DNA of 64,000 bases from Pseudocoprococcus catus (GCF_019734885.1 NZ_JAAXCM010000038.1:1-64000), one strand, 5' to 3'; positions 1 to 8,480 are shown, numbered from the stretch's first letter. Numbers and translations: made by a program. The notes: generated from the letters alone by a model not told the origin.

Positions 1-810
1 ATCTTCTACTGCAACAACATCATATGCCTCTGCCATTTCATAACTCAGCTTATGTAAGAAATCTTTCCTCTGGTTTCGGATTTTTTCGTGACATAATGCA
101 ACACGTTTTTTCTGTCGGTAATAATTATTGCTTCCTTTCACGCAATGGGATAACTTTCTTTGTTCCCTTGCCAGCCGCTCCTCACTTTTTCTGAAGTATC
201 CTTCATTTTCCTTCTGTATATCTTCAGAAAACACAGCCATTCCATGCATTGCATAATCAATTCCCAGTATCTTTGCGTCTTCATAATCAAATTCTTCTGC
301 TTGGTTTTCACAGTCAGATTTTTCATATAATAGACTTGCATAATACTTTCCGGATGGTTCCATACTTATTGTTACAGATTTCAGGCAATATTTTTCTGGA
401 ATATCACGATGTTTTTTCATACGGATCCATTTCAACTTCGGTAGTTTTATCCGATGATCTTCTACCTGAATATTTCCATTGACCACATTTGTCGTATAGC
501 TTTTTCGGCTCCTGTGTTTTGATTTGAATTTTGGAAAGCCAATCTTTGGATTCCTGAAAAAATTCTTATATGCCTTTTCCAGATGCATCTGCACATTTGC
601 AAGTGCCAGGGAATCCACTTCTTTCAAAAATGGATATGTTCTTTTATACATCGCCGGTGTATTTCGCAGCATTTTTTTCGTTGCTTCATATTCCCGTATC
701 TTATCATTCAACATCTGATTATATAAAAAACGACAGCAGCCAAATGTTTTGGCGAGCAGGACTTCCTGTTCTCTGTTTGGATATATACGAAAACGGTAAG
801 CTATATTCAT
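1..810 (-). CDS. tnpB: IS200/IS605-family TnpB (partial, runs off left edge)
   Basis: An open frame starts with ATG at 810-808 and continues to base 1 without a stop (270 codons). The N-terminus matches the helix-turn-helix-like start of TnpB/IS1341 proteins (FRIYPN...). The first RuvC catalytic Asp is visible in GIDYA (about residue 185), and the second catalytic acid sits in VVAVED at the last two codons, so the zinc-finger part and third catalytic residue lie outside the window. TnpB proteins are RNA-guided nucleases carried by IS200/IS605 elements. The start overlaps the 3' end of tnpA by about 90 bp in another frame. Integrity of the complete gene cannot be judged. Confidence 0.9.
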   Translation of the reverse strand, partial: MNIAYRFRIYPNREQEVLLAKTFGCCRFLYNQMLNDKIREYEATKKMLRNTPAMYKRTYPFLKEVDSLALANVQMHLEKAYKNFFRNPKIGFPKFKSKHRSRKSYTTNVVNGNIQVEDHRIKLPKLKWIRMKKHRDIPEKYCLKSVTISMEPSGKYYASLLYEKSDCENQAEEFDYEDAKILGIDYAMHGMAVFSEDIQKENEGYFRKSEERLAREQRKLSHCVKGSNNYYRQKKRVALCHEKIRNQRKDFLHKLSYEMAEAYDVVAVED

Positions 811-1213
811 CTTTTTTCTCTCCCTGCGTCTCGATATAACTACGGATAACATCAATCGGTGCACCACCCGCTGTGAACAGGCAGAAACTTTGACTCCAGA
901 ATGCTTCCTTCCAAAGTCTTTCCCTGATCTGTGGATATTCCTTTTTTAACAAACGACTGCTTGCACTTTTATACGCATTGATAAATTTACTGAGTTCTGA
1001 TTTTGGCTGTGCCCGAAACATAACATGCACATGATCAACATCATGATTCCATTCTTCCAGTGTGATTCCATAATCAGGTGCAATACGTTCCCAGATCTCT
1101 TTTGCACGTTCCGAAATCGGATCATCTATTACTTTTCTTCGGTATTTTACAACCATGATCAGATGATAATACATCAAATATACTGAATGTGCATTATGAT
1201 CCATTTTGTCCAT
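719..1213 (-). CDS. tnpA: IS200/IS605-family Y1 transposase TnpA
   Basis: The 164-residue protein is a single-strand DNA transposase of the HUH/Y1 family. The metal-binding His-Val-His lies at residues 61-63 and the likely nucleophile is Tyr126 in the segment VIRSYIETQ. Family members are usually about 130-155 residues. The last 25 residues here fall in the overlap with tnpB and look like an unselected extension. The ATG at 1213 directly follows a 10-bp hairpin whose loop holds an AAAGGA-like ribosome site, which may limit translation. TnpA excises and integrates the element as single-stranded circles; with tnpB intact as far as seen, the element could be active. Confidence 0.9.
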   Translation of the reverse strand: MDKMDHNAHSVYLMYYHLIMVVKYRRKVIDDPISERAKEIWERIAPDYGITLEEWNHDVDHVHVMFRAQPKSELSKFINAYKSASSRLLKKEYPQIRERLWKEAFWSQSFCLFTAGGAPIDVIRSYIETQGEKKDEYSLPFSYISKQRTGSPARQNIWLLSFFI

Positions 1214-1247
1214 ATAATCAGTCCTTTCTATCCTTTCGACTGATTAT
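1214..1247 (-). repeat. Hairpin at tnpA start codon / probable IS end palindrome
   Basis: A perfect 10-bp inverted repeat (ATAATCAGTC at 1214-1223, GACTGATTAT at 1238-1247) has a 14-nt loop. It abuts the tnpA ATG and its purine-rich loop carries the ribosome site. IS200/IS605 elements have subterminal hairpins recognised by TnpA, and in IS200 a leader hairpin also represses translation. Either role fits; the exact element boundary is not resolved. Confidence 0.6.
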
Positions 1248-1345
1248 AGTATACCACACTTCGCACCGCAGAACAAGTGTTCTTTTTCTTTTTTCTGCAA
1301 TTCATCTCCCACCTGTAGAGGAAGGAGAATTCTTGCTAACTTTTG

Positions 1346-2614
1346 TTAAAAAATCTTATTTCCAGAGATATATTTATGTAGTAGATCTCCGTTCTCTGAC
1401 AAACAGATATATCGCTCTAACCGCTGTCTGAGGGTGAGGGCCTGTGGGTGCGGCATGCGGCTCTCATCGAGGACAAGGGCGTCAAGTTCGTATCCCGGTT
1501 CGAAACTGCCGACTTTGCCGAAGAAACTGCCGCCGGCTTTTGTTCCCATCCAGAAGATTTCTTCCAGGGTCAGCGGCTTCAGGTTCTGATCCAGCAGTCT
1601 CCAGACGAGCTTGGATACCTGTCTGGCCTCCATCATGGTTCTGAAGATGGAGAGTGTGGCACCTCCGGCTACGTCTGATCCAAGTCCCATATGCACGCCT
1701 ATATCCAGCCACTTTCTCACAGGGGCAATGCCGGATGCAATGTTCATATTGCACTGCGGACAATGGATCGCGTAGGTGTCATTGTCCTTCATCATCTGTA
1801 TCTCCCGTTCATCAGAGTACACACAATGTGCCATGATGGATTTTCTGCCGGGCGCTGCCAAGCCGGCATTTATGTAGGTACCCATATAGTTCTCTGAATC
1901 AGGGCACAGTTCCTTCACCCAGTCAATTTCACTGAGATTCTCGGATAAATGGGACTGGACCGCCAGATGGTTCTCAGAAGCGATCGCCCCAAGTCCCGTC
2001 ATCAGTGCATCGGTACAGCTCGGTGTAAAACGCGGGGTAATGATCGGACGGACATTATGAAATTGTTCCGACTGCATAAGCCATTCTCTGGTTGCTTCCA
2101 ATGAGGCTTCTGCACTTTCCTCACAATAATAATCCGGGCTGTTTCTGTCCATATTGACCTTGCCCACATAGCCCTTTAAACCGGAGGTCTCCAGGAGGGC
2201 CATCAATTTCAATGTAGCCGATGTATGGATCGTCGCAAATGCACAAAAACGTGTCGTCGGACTATACTTCAGATCCTGCACAAACATGCTGTATGCCTTA
2301 TCCGCGTAGGCCGGTTCTTTATAGCCGGATTCTTCCGGAAATGCATAGGTTTCCAGCCATTCCAGCAGTTCCATGTCCATTCCGAGACCTCTGTAAGCAT
2401 ACTGCGGTGCATGCACATGCAGATCGGACAATCCCGGAACAATCATATGCCCTGTGTAATCCAGCACTTCAAAATGCTGATACTTCTCCGGAATCTGTGT
2501 AAATACGCCCATTGATCTGCCGCCCTCACAGATCAGATACGCATCTTCATAGAGCCTCAATGTATCAGAAGTCTCACTGTAACAGATATCACCCTTCATA
2601 ATAAAATTGTTCAT
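1346..2614 (-). CDS. guaD: Guanine deaminase
   Basis: This 422-residue cyclic amidohydrolase converts guanine to xanthine and ammonia in the cytoplasm. Visible are the metal-binding HVH (about residues 66-68) followed by APQYAYRG as in GuaD, further His residues in SHLSEN and MAHCVYS, and the late Asp in GLGSDVAGG. The ATG at 2614 is preferred because GGGTGAT precedes it; in-frame GTG/ATG codons just upstream are possible starts. SsnA-type amidohydrolases are a related alternative, but a guanine-type purine riboswitch with its own promoter lies directly upstream, which strongly supports guanine as substrate. It sits after the xanthine dehydrogenase genes, whose enzyme would take the xanthine further. 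Confidence 0.9.
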   Translation of the reverse strand: MNNFIMKGDICYSETSDTLRLYEDAYLICEGGRSMGVFTQIPEKYQHFEVLDYTGHMIVPGLSDLHVHAPQYAYRGLGMDMELLEWLETYAFPEESGYKEPAYADKAYSMFVQDLKYSPTTRFCAFATIHTSATLKLMALLETSGLKGYVGKVNMDRNSPDYYCEESAEASLEATREWLMQSEQFHNVRPIITPRFTPSCTDALMTGLGAIASENHLAVQSHLSENLSEIDWVKELCPDSENYMGTYINAGLAAPGRKSIMAHCVYSDEREIQMMKDNDTYAIHCPQCNMNIASGIAPVRKWLDIGVHMGLGSDVAGGATLSIFRTMMEARQVSKLVWRLLDQNLKPLTLEEIFWMGTKAGGSFFGKVGSFEPGYELDALVLDESRMPHPQALTLRQRLERYICLSENGDLLHKYISGNKIF

Positions 2615-2729
2615 ACTCATCACCCATTTTCATTCAAGTCTGCTCCGATACTTCTGATCGGAATCGTTGGTAAGGTTTATTCAGGCGTATACAGAGTTCA
2701 GGCTGATATAACTGCTTACTATCCTTCTG

Positions 2730-2822
2730 ATAAACTATGAGAAACACGCTTCGCGAGTTTCTCAAGTTATCGCGGCAGTCGCCAAGGTCTCGTGCAAGCA
2801 CGGACTTTGGCTCGTTGCTCGC
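2730..2822 (-). repeat. Two-hairpin structured repeat R2, complete copy
   Basis: Between the riboswitch terminator and guaD, the minus strand carries two strong hairpins. The first pairs CCAAAGTCCGTG with CACGAGACCTTGG around a CTTG loop (one mismatch, one bulge). The second, 2730-2771, has a long stem around GAGAAAC/GTTTCTC. The first 25 bases (2798-2822), with the upstream TAAATAAAAAG-type run, recur at 61271-61307. Neither hairpin is followed by a T-run, so they are not terminators. Function unknown; an intergenic repeat or mRNA stabiliser is possible. Confidence 0.6.
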
Positions 2823-2824
2823 GT

Positions 2825-2938
2825 AAATAAAAAGAAAGGCCGCCGTACAAGCCGACTCTCCCGCCTTCGGGAATTATAGTCGACTGTTTACGGCAGCCGG
2901 TAGAAACGCTCAACCTGATTATGAACATATATAATCCA
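2825..2938 (-). promoter_or_regulatory. Guanine-type purine riboswitch with overlapping terminator (probable ON switch)
   Basis: The aptamer spans 2872-2938 on the minus strand. It has the purine-riboswitch core: P2 GUUCA/UGAGC with a GG-containing loop, J2/3 GUUUCUACC, L3 CCGUAAA identical to the classical guanine aptamer loop, P3 CGGCUG/CAGUCG, J3/1 with GACUAU, and P1 AUUAUA/UAUAAU. The base that pairs with the ligand is C (2879), which indicates guanine rather than adenine. A terminator follows at 2838-2898: GGCUGCCGUA pairs with UACGGCGGCC, inner stems close, and a U-rich run (2825-2837) comes next. Its 5' arm is the aptamer's own P3/L3, so the two folds exclude each other. I infer that guanine binding prevents termination and turns on guaD. 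Confidence 0.88.
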
Positions 2939-2949
2939 TTGATATATTT

Positions 2950-2978
2950 ATTTTACAGTTAATAAGTACTTCTGTCAA
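2950..2978 (-). promoter_or_regulatory. Sigma-A promoter of the riboswitch-guaD unit
   Basis: TTGACA (2978-2973), a 17-nt spacer, and TAAAAT (2955-2950) give a near-consensus promoter directly after the stop codon of the 2Fe-2S subunit gene. Transcription would start a few bases before the riboswitch aptamer. guaD therefore has its own transcript besides any read-through from the upstream operon. Confidence 0.8.
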
Positions 2979-2984
2979 CACCTA

Positions 2985-3437
2985 TTATGCCAGTGACTGA
3001 ATGGCATCCACCATAGCCTGATAGCCTGTACATCTGCAGATATTGCCGGATAAGCCGCGTCGGATTTCTTCCTCCGTGGGCTTCGGATATTTCTGAAGCA
3101 GTGCCACTGTAGACATGATCATGCCCGGAGAACAGAAACCGCATTGAACCGCACCATAATCCACAAAGGCCTTCTGTATCCTGGCCAGCTCCGGATGGGC
3201 CTCAACACCTTCAATGGTCATGACCTGACATCCCTCCGCCTGAACAGCCGGAAACAGACAGCTGTTGACACTTCTTCCATCTACCAGGACCGTGCAGGCA
3301 CCGCAGTCACCTTCGCCGCAGCCCTCTTTTGTGCCCGTCAAATGAAGAATATCTCTCAGCACCTTTAATAATGTGGCATCTTCAGGAATTTCTGTATGAC
3401 AGGCTTCTCCGTTTAAAATAAAATCTAATGTTCTCAT
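2985..3437 (-). CDS. xdhC: Xanthine dehydrogenase, 2Fe-2S subunit
   Basis: The 150-residue protein carries both iron-sulfur sites of molybdenum hydroxylase small subunits. The plant-ferredoxin type site has Cys40, 45, 48 and 60. The second site has Cys99, 102, 134 and 136 in QCGFCSPG and CRCTGY. It passes electrons from the molybdenum centre to FAD. The ATG overlaps the stop of the FAD-subunit gene (ATGA arrangement), so the two are translationally coupled. It is the last gene of the purine operon before the guaD promoter. Naming follows E. coli XdhC usage; substrate assignment comes from the purine context. Confidence 0.9.
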   Translation of the reverse strand: MRTLDFILNGEACHTEIPEDATLLKVLRDILHLTGTKEGCGEGDCGACTVLVDGRSVNSCLFPAVQAEGCQVMTIEGVEAHPELARIQKAFVDYGAVQCGFCSPGMIMSTVALLQKYPKPTEEEIRRGLSGNICRCTGYQAMVDAIQSLA

Positions 3438-4297
3438 TTTTCACATGCCTCCCATAATTCTCTTACAAGCTGCAGTACCACATTGTCTGCCACAGTTTTT
3501 CTATAACTTCCTGTTGCTCGAATATCATCAATCGGTGAAATATCCTCCGACAGGGCAATGGCAATTTCTTCATGAAGAGACTGCCATTTTTCTTCACTGC
3601 CCGGTCTTTTCCAGGCACGCAGCAATTCTTCTGTATGAAATGCACGAAGGGCTGTCGGGCCTGCTGAACCGACGGCGATGGCCAGGGTCGTTATTCTGCC
3701 CGCTTCCTTTTCCATATAAACGGCTGCATTGATGATTGAAATGGCCAGTGCATTCCTTTTGCCGACCTTCCTGAATCTTGCGGCACCCGTTTTGAATGGA
3801 ATGACAATTTCAGTCAGAATTTCCCCCTGATGGATAGCCGTTCGTCCCGGTCCCTTCATAAATCCGTTGATGGATACCATACGCTGACCGTTTTCTGCCA
3901 CAAGAACCAACACTGCATCCAGCGCCATCAGAACCGGCACGGTATCCGCCGCCGGAGAAGCTGACAAAATATTGCCGCCAATGGTTCCTCTGTTGCGGAT
4001 CTGGGGGCCGCCCACAAGGGATGCGGCCTCAGCCAGTGCATCCATGGCACCCTGTCCTCTGAAAGCATCTTCTATAAGGTCAAATGTTGTCAGACTGCCT
4101 ATATGCCAGCCGTCCTTCTCTTCTCTGATGCCTGACAGTTCTTTTAATCGATGCAGACTGACAATATCTCTGTCCAGATATTTGCCCTTTTCTCTGTCCA
4201 CATAGAGATTGGTAGCACCTGCACAGGCCACGCTATTGCCGGATGACAGCATCTGACAGGCCTCTGTTACTGTATTTGGAATCAGCATCTGTGACAT
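3434..4297 (-). CDS. xdhB: Xanthine dehydrogenase, FAD-binding subunit
   Basis: The 287-residue protein fits the medium FAD subunit of molybdenum hydroxylases. It shows an N-terminal CAGATNLYV segment like the family's first FAD loop and a second FAD-binding segment TIGGNILSASPAADT near residues 107-121. It transfers electrons from the 2Fe-2S subunit to the final acceptor. It lies 104 bp after a small membrane-anchored protein gene and overlaps xdhC by 4 bp. Separation of the Mo subunit gene (9699-11783) from this pair by the transporter genes is unusual but all lie on one strand. Confidence 0.9.
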   Translation of the reverse strand: MSQMLIPNTVTEACQMLSSGNSVACAGATNLYVDREKGKYLDRDIVSLHRLKELSGIREEKDGWHIGSLTTFDLIEDAFRGQGAMDALAEAASLVGGPQIRNRGTIGGNILSASPAADTVPVLMALDAVLVLVAENGQRMVSINGFMKGPGRTAIHQGEILTEIVIPFKTGAARFRKVGKRNALAISIINAAVYMEKEAGRITTLAIAVGSAGPTALRAFHTEELLRAWKRPGSEEKWQSLHEEIAIALSEDISPIDDIRATGSYRKTVADNVVLQLVRELWEACEK

Positions 4298-4401
4298 CTC
4301 TATCCCCCACTATCCTTTTTATTTTTTCGTCATCCTTCCATGACTCATATTTTATGCATTCTTTCAAAGCGCACTTTTTTCGCCGGACATCTGGTCGGCA
4401 G

Positions 4402-4938
4402 CTATTCCGTCCCGGATTCCGTTTCTTCATCTTCCGGATACTCTTGCTCTGTATCAAAATAACTCTTCAGATCATAGGTCACTGTATCAAATTTGTCCAG
4501 ATAGCTGCCGTCCAAAAAGTCATCAAAATCCTTGATATGCCAGTTGGAATCCTCATAAACAAGTCCCACTTCATAGACCATTCCCGGCAATCTGGCTGCC
4601 TGGGAATAATAAGCAGTGCCGGTTGTCCCGTCTTCATTGAGTTCTACTCTGTCATAATTAATAAAAAGCGGCGTCAGATACGGATAGGACCGTTCTTTCT
4701 TAAAAGCCCGGATAAACTCACTTTTATCCATAACCTTTCGGAAGTCATCTGTCATAAATTCATAAATAACCGCAGGATTCTCATACTGATAATCAATAGC
4801 CTCCGCATAGGCCATAGCTGCTTTCTCAGCGGAGACCTCAGAAGGTCCATCAGCTGCATGTTTCATACTGGTCACAACCGTTATACCCGCAATGATGACA
4901 ATCAGCAGTACGATGATGATTTTGGTTGTCTTCTTCAT
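4402..4938 (-). CDS. Small membrane-anchored protein of unknown function
   Basis: The 178-residue protein begins with a positively charged end and one hydrophobic segment (about residues 7-24), with no lipobox Cys, so it is probably anchored with the rest outside the cell. The soluble part has alternating helix and strand patterns (AMAYAEAIDYQYENPAVIYEFMTDDF...) like NTF2/SnoaL-type or DUF4878-type folds, and it ends in an acidic tail. It starts 2 bp after the transporter permease gene and lies before the xanthine dehydrogenase FAD subunit, so it is in the purine operon. I do not recognise a family with certainty. A role near the transporter is only a guess from position. Confidence 0.75.
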   Translation of the reverse strand: MKKTTKIIIVLLIVIIAGITVVTSMKHAADGPSEVSAEKAAMAYAEAIDYQYENPAVIYEFMTDDFRKVMDKSEFIRAFKKERSYPYLTPLFINYDRVELNEDGTTGTAYYSQAARLPGMVYEVGLVYEDSNWHIKDFDDFLDGSYLDKFDTVTYDLKSYFDTEQEYPEDEETESGTE

Positions 4939-4940
4939 TC

Positions 4941-5885
4941 CTATCGCTCCAATCGGGAATAAGGAATCGTATAAGCACTCGGGAATTCCGCCTTCTTGGA
5001 AGCAAAGATCAGCGCTGCAATGGTCATGATATACGGCAGCATCAGCATCAGCTGATTGGCCATATCAATGCCCAGGGCCTGAAGACGCATCTGAAGGGCA
5101 CTGGCAAAACCGAAAAGCAGCGCACCCCACATGGCTCTCACCGGCATGAAACGAGCAAAAATAACAACAGAAACGGCGATAAAACCACGGCCGCTGACAA
5201 TGGATTCTGTGAAAAGATTCATATAAGCAATAGACATAAATGCACCTGCTGCACCGGCATAAAGACCGCCGATGAGTACCGCTGCATAACGGACACCTGC
5301 CACACTGATACCCTTGGAATCTGCTGCGCGCGGATGCTCGCCCACGGCACGGATCTTTAACCCGAATGTTGTTTTTTCAAGGATAAACCATGTCACAAAT
5401 ACCATCACATAGCTGAGATAAACCAGAATATTATGCTGGAAGAAAATCTGTCCGATCACCGGAATAGATGATAATACCGGAATATTCACGGCTGCAAACG
5501 GTGTTACCTGAGGCGGCAGACTCTGTACACCAAAAAGGATACGATATACATAAACCGCTGTACCCGCACCAAGAATATTCAGGGCAATACCCGCGATGAC
5601 CTGATTGGCACGCATGGTGACTGAAAGCCATGCCATGATCAGACTCCACAGCATACCGAAAAACATACCTGACAAAAGTCCAATCCAGAGATTGCCAGTT
5701 TTATATGCTGCTGAAAAACCTGCGACGGCTCCGATCGTCATTGTTCCTTCTACACCCAGATTCAGAATACCTGCCCGCTGTGTATAAATCTGTCCCAGCG
5801 CTGGAAGAAGAATCGGTGTTGCCAGACGGATGGTTCCCGCCAGTAAACTCACTAAAAATCCTACTGTAAAAATACTGCTAAGCAT
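4941..5885 (-). CDS. nupQ: Nucleoside ABC transporter permease (NupQ/YufQ type)
   Basis: This 314-residue membrane protein belongs to the BPD_transp_2 permease family used by BMP-type nucleoside importers. It has about eight hydrophobic segments and the family stretch GVEGTMTIGAVAGF near the N-terminus. It overlaps the partner permease gene by 8 bp. Together the two permeases form the membrane channel for the ATPase at 6933-8456 and the lipoprotein at 8584-9681. Between purine deaminases and xanthine dehydrogenase, the likely cargo is purine nucleosides or bases. Confidence 0.9.
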   Translation of the reverse strand: MLSSIFTVGFLVSLLAGTIRLATPILLPALGQIYTQRAGILNLGVEGTMTIGAVAGFSAAYKTGNLWIGLLSGMFFGMLWSLIMAWLSVTMRANQVIAGIALNILGAGTAVYVYRILFGVQSLPPQVTPFAAVNIPVLSSIPVIGQIFFQHNILVYLSYVMVFVTWFILEKTTFGLKIRAVGEHPRAADSKGISVAGVRYAAVLIGGLYAGAAGAFMSIAYMNLFTESIVSGRGFIAVSVVIFARFMPVRAMWGALLFGFASALQMRLQALGIDMANQLMLMLPYIMTIAALIFASKKAEFPSAYTIPYSRLER

Positions 5886-6936
5886 CTTTTTTCCCCTTCC
5901 TCAGTAATTTCTGCGGCCATCCGAAATGAATCGCTGTTCTTGCAATAACAAAAACGATCACCAGGCCCTGAATAATATCTACAACAGAATATGGTACTTC
6001 TGTCATACGCTGCATGGTTGCACCGCCCACAAGAAGGGCTGAGAAAAAGAAGGAAGCGATCACAATACCCAATGGATTCAGACCACCAAGCAATGCGATG
6101 ATCGTTGCGATATCCCCGTAGCCGCTGGAAAGGCCTTCCAAAAGTCTGTACTGAACACCATACACTTCATTCCATCCAGCCAGACCGCAGAGTGCACCGG
6201 AAATCAGCATGGCCACCATGACTGTCTTCTTCACATTCACACCTGCATAGGTTGCGATCTTATCACCCTGTCCGATCAGATCAATCTTCACGCCCAGCTT
6301 TGTTCTCCAGAAGAAAAACATCATAAGAATAACAATGATTGCCACCACAATACCGCCGTGGATTCGCATCTGTGCAGAGAACAAAGGCAGATGATAGGCA
6401 TCCGGCAATACTTTTGACTGCGGGAAGCCGCCGCCGTCAGGATCCATCATCGGACCATAGACGAGAAATGCCAAAAAATAGGTTGCAATATAATTCAGCA
6501 TCAAAGTTGTGATAACTTCATTGGCATTAAAACAGTTTTTTAGCCAGGCTGCCAGCCCGCACCAAAGGGCACCGCCCAGAACAGACAATATCAGGGACAG
6601 CGGAAGTAAAATCACTGTCGGAAGTCCCAGATAAATACCTGGAAGAATGGCCAGAATCGCGCCAATGGTCAGCTGACCATTAGCACCGATATTCCAGAGC
6701 TGTGCCTTGTAAGCGATGGACATACCAAGTGCCATCAATGTCAGCGGAATCATTTTGACAAGGACTTCGGATATCCTGGCTTTAGAGCCAAGGGCTCCTC
6801 GAAACAGTGTTGTATATGCTTCTGCCGGGTCATTGCCTGAAATCCGTACAAGAATCGCACCCACTGCCAGTGCGAGAACAATCGTCAGTACCGCAATAAC
6901 AAATTGTTTGATACTGTTGATGATTTTTGAATTCAT
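5878..6936 (-). CDS. nupP: Nucleoside ABC transporter permease (NupP/YufP type)
   Basis: A 352-residue polytopic permease of the BPD_transp_2 family, longer than its partner by an N-terminal segment. The typical WNIGANGQLTIGAILA stretch is seen around residues 84-99. It overlaps the ATPase gene by 4 bp (ATGA) and the second permease by 8 bp, which shows tight translational coupling. It should pair with NupQ to form the heterodimeric channel of the importer. Confidence 0.9.
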   Translation of the reverse strand: MNSKIINSIKQFVIAVLTIVLALAVGAILVRISGNDPAEAYTTLFRGALGSKARISEVLVKMIPLTLMALGMSIAYKAQLWNIGANGQLTIGAILAILPGIYLGLPTVILLPLSLILSVLGGALWCGLAAWLKNCFNANEVITTLMLNYIATYFLAFLVYGPMMDPDGGGFPQSKVLPDAYHLPLFSAQMRIHGGIVVAIIVILMMFFFWRTKLGVKIDLIGQGDKIATYAGVNVKKTVMVAMLISGALCGLAGWNEVYGVQYRLLEGLSSGYGDIATIIALLGGLNPLGIVIASFFFSALLVGGATMQRMTEVPYSVVDIIQGLVIVFVIARTAIHFGWPQKLLRKGKKDA

Positions 6937-8456
6937 GCCTTTTCCTCCTGTTTGTGTCCCATCATCAGCATACCGATTGTATTTGTATCGGCGCCTGCCG
7001 GAAGGATACCCATTATTTTGCCGTCATAGATGACAGCGATTCTGTCCGAGAGCTGCAGGATTTCCTCAAGATCCGCAGATACAAGAAGAACTGCTGCACC
7101 ATCATTACGTGCATCCAGAATTTTCTGTCTGACATATTCCGATGCACCGATATCAAGGCCTCGTGTCGGCTGATTGGCAATAACCATCTCCGGATGATCA
7201 TCCAATTCTCTGGCCAGAATAACTTTCTGCTGATTACCGCCGGATAAGGCTCTTGCATGGTCTTCTCCGGAATTGGCCTTAATCTGATATTCTTTCTGAC
7301 ATTTATCCCAGTAGGCATCAATGGCCTTCTGATTCAGCAGCCCATTTTTTGAAAATGGCGCTTTGTGGAACTTCTTGATGATCAGATTCTTCTTAAGGCT
7401 CCAGTTCAGTGCCAGTCCGGTTGTCATTCTGTCCTCAGGAATATGGGAAATACCACTGTTGATATAGAAAACAGGCGGTTGATTGATCACTTCTTTTCCT
7501 TTAAAAAGGAACTGTCCGCCATCCGCTTTTCTAAGACCGGTCAGGACTTCACATAATTCCTTCTGTCCGTTGCCGTCTACACCGGCCAGACCGAGGATTT
7601 CTCCCTCATGAACAGTCAGATTGAAATCTGTCAGTGCCGGAAGTCCTTTGTCATTGCTGGCTGAAAGACCCTTCAGTTCCACTTTCACTGCTCCGGGAGC
7701 TTTCTTATTCTTGTCGAAATTAAACAGAACATCCCTTCCCACCATCATTTTCGTCAGTTCTTCTTTGGTTGTATGCTCATCAACCAGTTTGGATCCTATC
7801 AGCTCACCATCTCGTAAAACAGTGACTTCATCAACGATAGAAATAATCTCTTCCAGCTTATGGGTGATCAGAATGATTGATTTACCGTCCGCTTTCATAT
7901 GCCGCAGCATATCAAAAAGTACATTGGCCTCCTGAGGTGTCAGAACCGCTGTGGGTTCATCCAGGATCAATATATCTGCTCCCTGATAAATGGCTGTTAA
8001 AATCTCTACTCTCTGCTGCTCACCAACGGATAACTGCCAGATTTTTGAATATGGATCAATATTCATTTTGTATTTGTCTGCCAGTTCCTTCAGTTCCGTT
8101 GCAGTCTCCTTTGTATCAAGAAGAATGCCTCTTCTGGACTTTTTGCCCAGCATAACATTCTCCACAACTGTCATCGGTCTGGCCAACATAAAATGCTGAT
8201 GCACCATACCGATGCCGAGAGAGATTGCTTTTATCGGTGATGAAATTTCTTCTTTGCTGCCGTTAATATAAATATCACCGGCCTCCTGCTGATATAAACC
8301 ATACAGGATATTCATAAGTGTTGTCTTTCCGGCACCATTTTCTCCTAACAGACCATGGATTGAACCTTTCCTCAGATTGAAATCCACGTTGTCATTGGCT
8401 TTGACACCGTTAAATATTTTTGTTATTCCCTGCATACTGACTGCCAGATTGTCCAT
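6933..8456 (-). CDS. nupO: Nucleoside ABC transporter ATPase, tandem domains (NupO/YufO type)
   Basis: The 507-residue protein has two fused ATPase domains. The first carries Walker A GENGAGKTT, a degenerate signature LSVGEQQ and Walker B LILDEPTAVLTP. The second has the weak P-loop GVDGNGQKE and the signature LSGGNQQK. One strong and one degenerate site is normal for ribose/nucleoside importers. The start has AGGAGG 8 nt upstream. It follows the binding-protein gene after a 127-bp hairpin-rich gap and overlaps nupP. Confidence 0.92.
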   Translation of the reverse strand: MDNLAVSMQGITKIFNGVKANDNVDFNLRKGSIHGLLGENGAGKTTLMNILYGLYQQEAGDIYINGSKEEISSPIKAISLGIGMVHQHFMLARPMTVVENVMLGKKSRRGILLDTKETATELKELADKYKMNIDPYSKIWQLSVGEQQRVEILTAIYQGADILILDEPTAVLTPQEANVLFDMLRHMKADGKSIILITHKLEEIISIVDEVTVLRDGELIGSKLVDEHTTKEELTKMMVGRDVLFNFDKNKKAPGAVKVELKGLSASNDKGLPALTDFNLTVHEGEILGLAGVDGNGQKELCEVLTGLRKADGGQFLFKGKEVINQPPVFYINSGISHIPEDRMTTGLALNWSLKKNLIIKKFHKAPFSKNGLLNQKAIDAYWDKCQKEYQIKANSGEDHARALSGGNQQKVILARELDDHPEMVIANQPTRGLDIGASEYVRQKILDARNDGAAVLLVSADLEEILQLSDRIAVIYDGKIMGILPAGADTNTIGMLMMGHKQEEKA

Positions 8457-8480
8457 TTACAAATCCTCCTGTGTTTGAAC

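Noticed and set aside
1346-2614. SsnA-type amidohydrolase of urate clusters
   Set aside because: The GuaD-like HVHAPQ region and the guanine riboswitch favour guanine deaminase, and no other urate-cluster genes follow.
2730-2822. The two R2 hairpins as a second terminator of the riboswitch
   Set aside because: Neither stem is followed by a run of T, so an OFF arrangement using them is not supported.
4243-4962. A 239-codon plus-strand open frame opposite the unknown protein gene
   Set aside because: It lacks a ribosome site and lies antisense to well-supported genes; its residues look like a translated complement.
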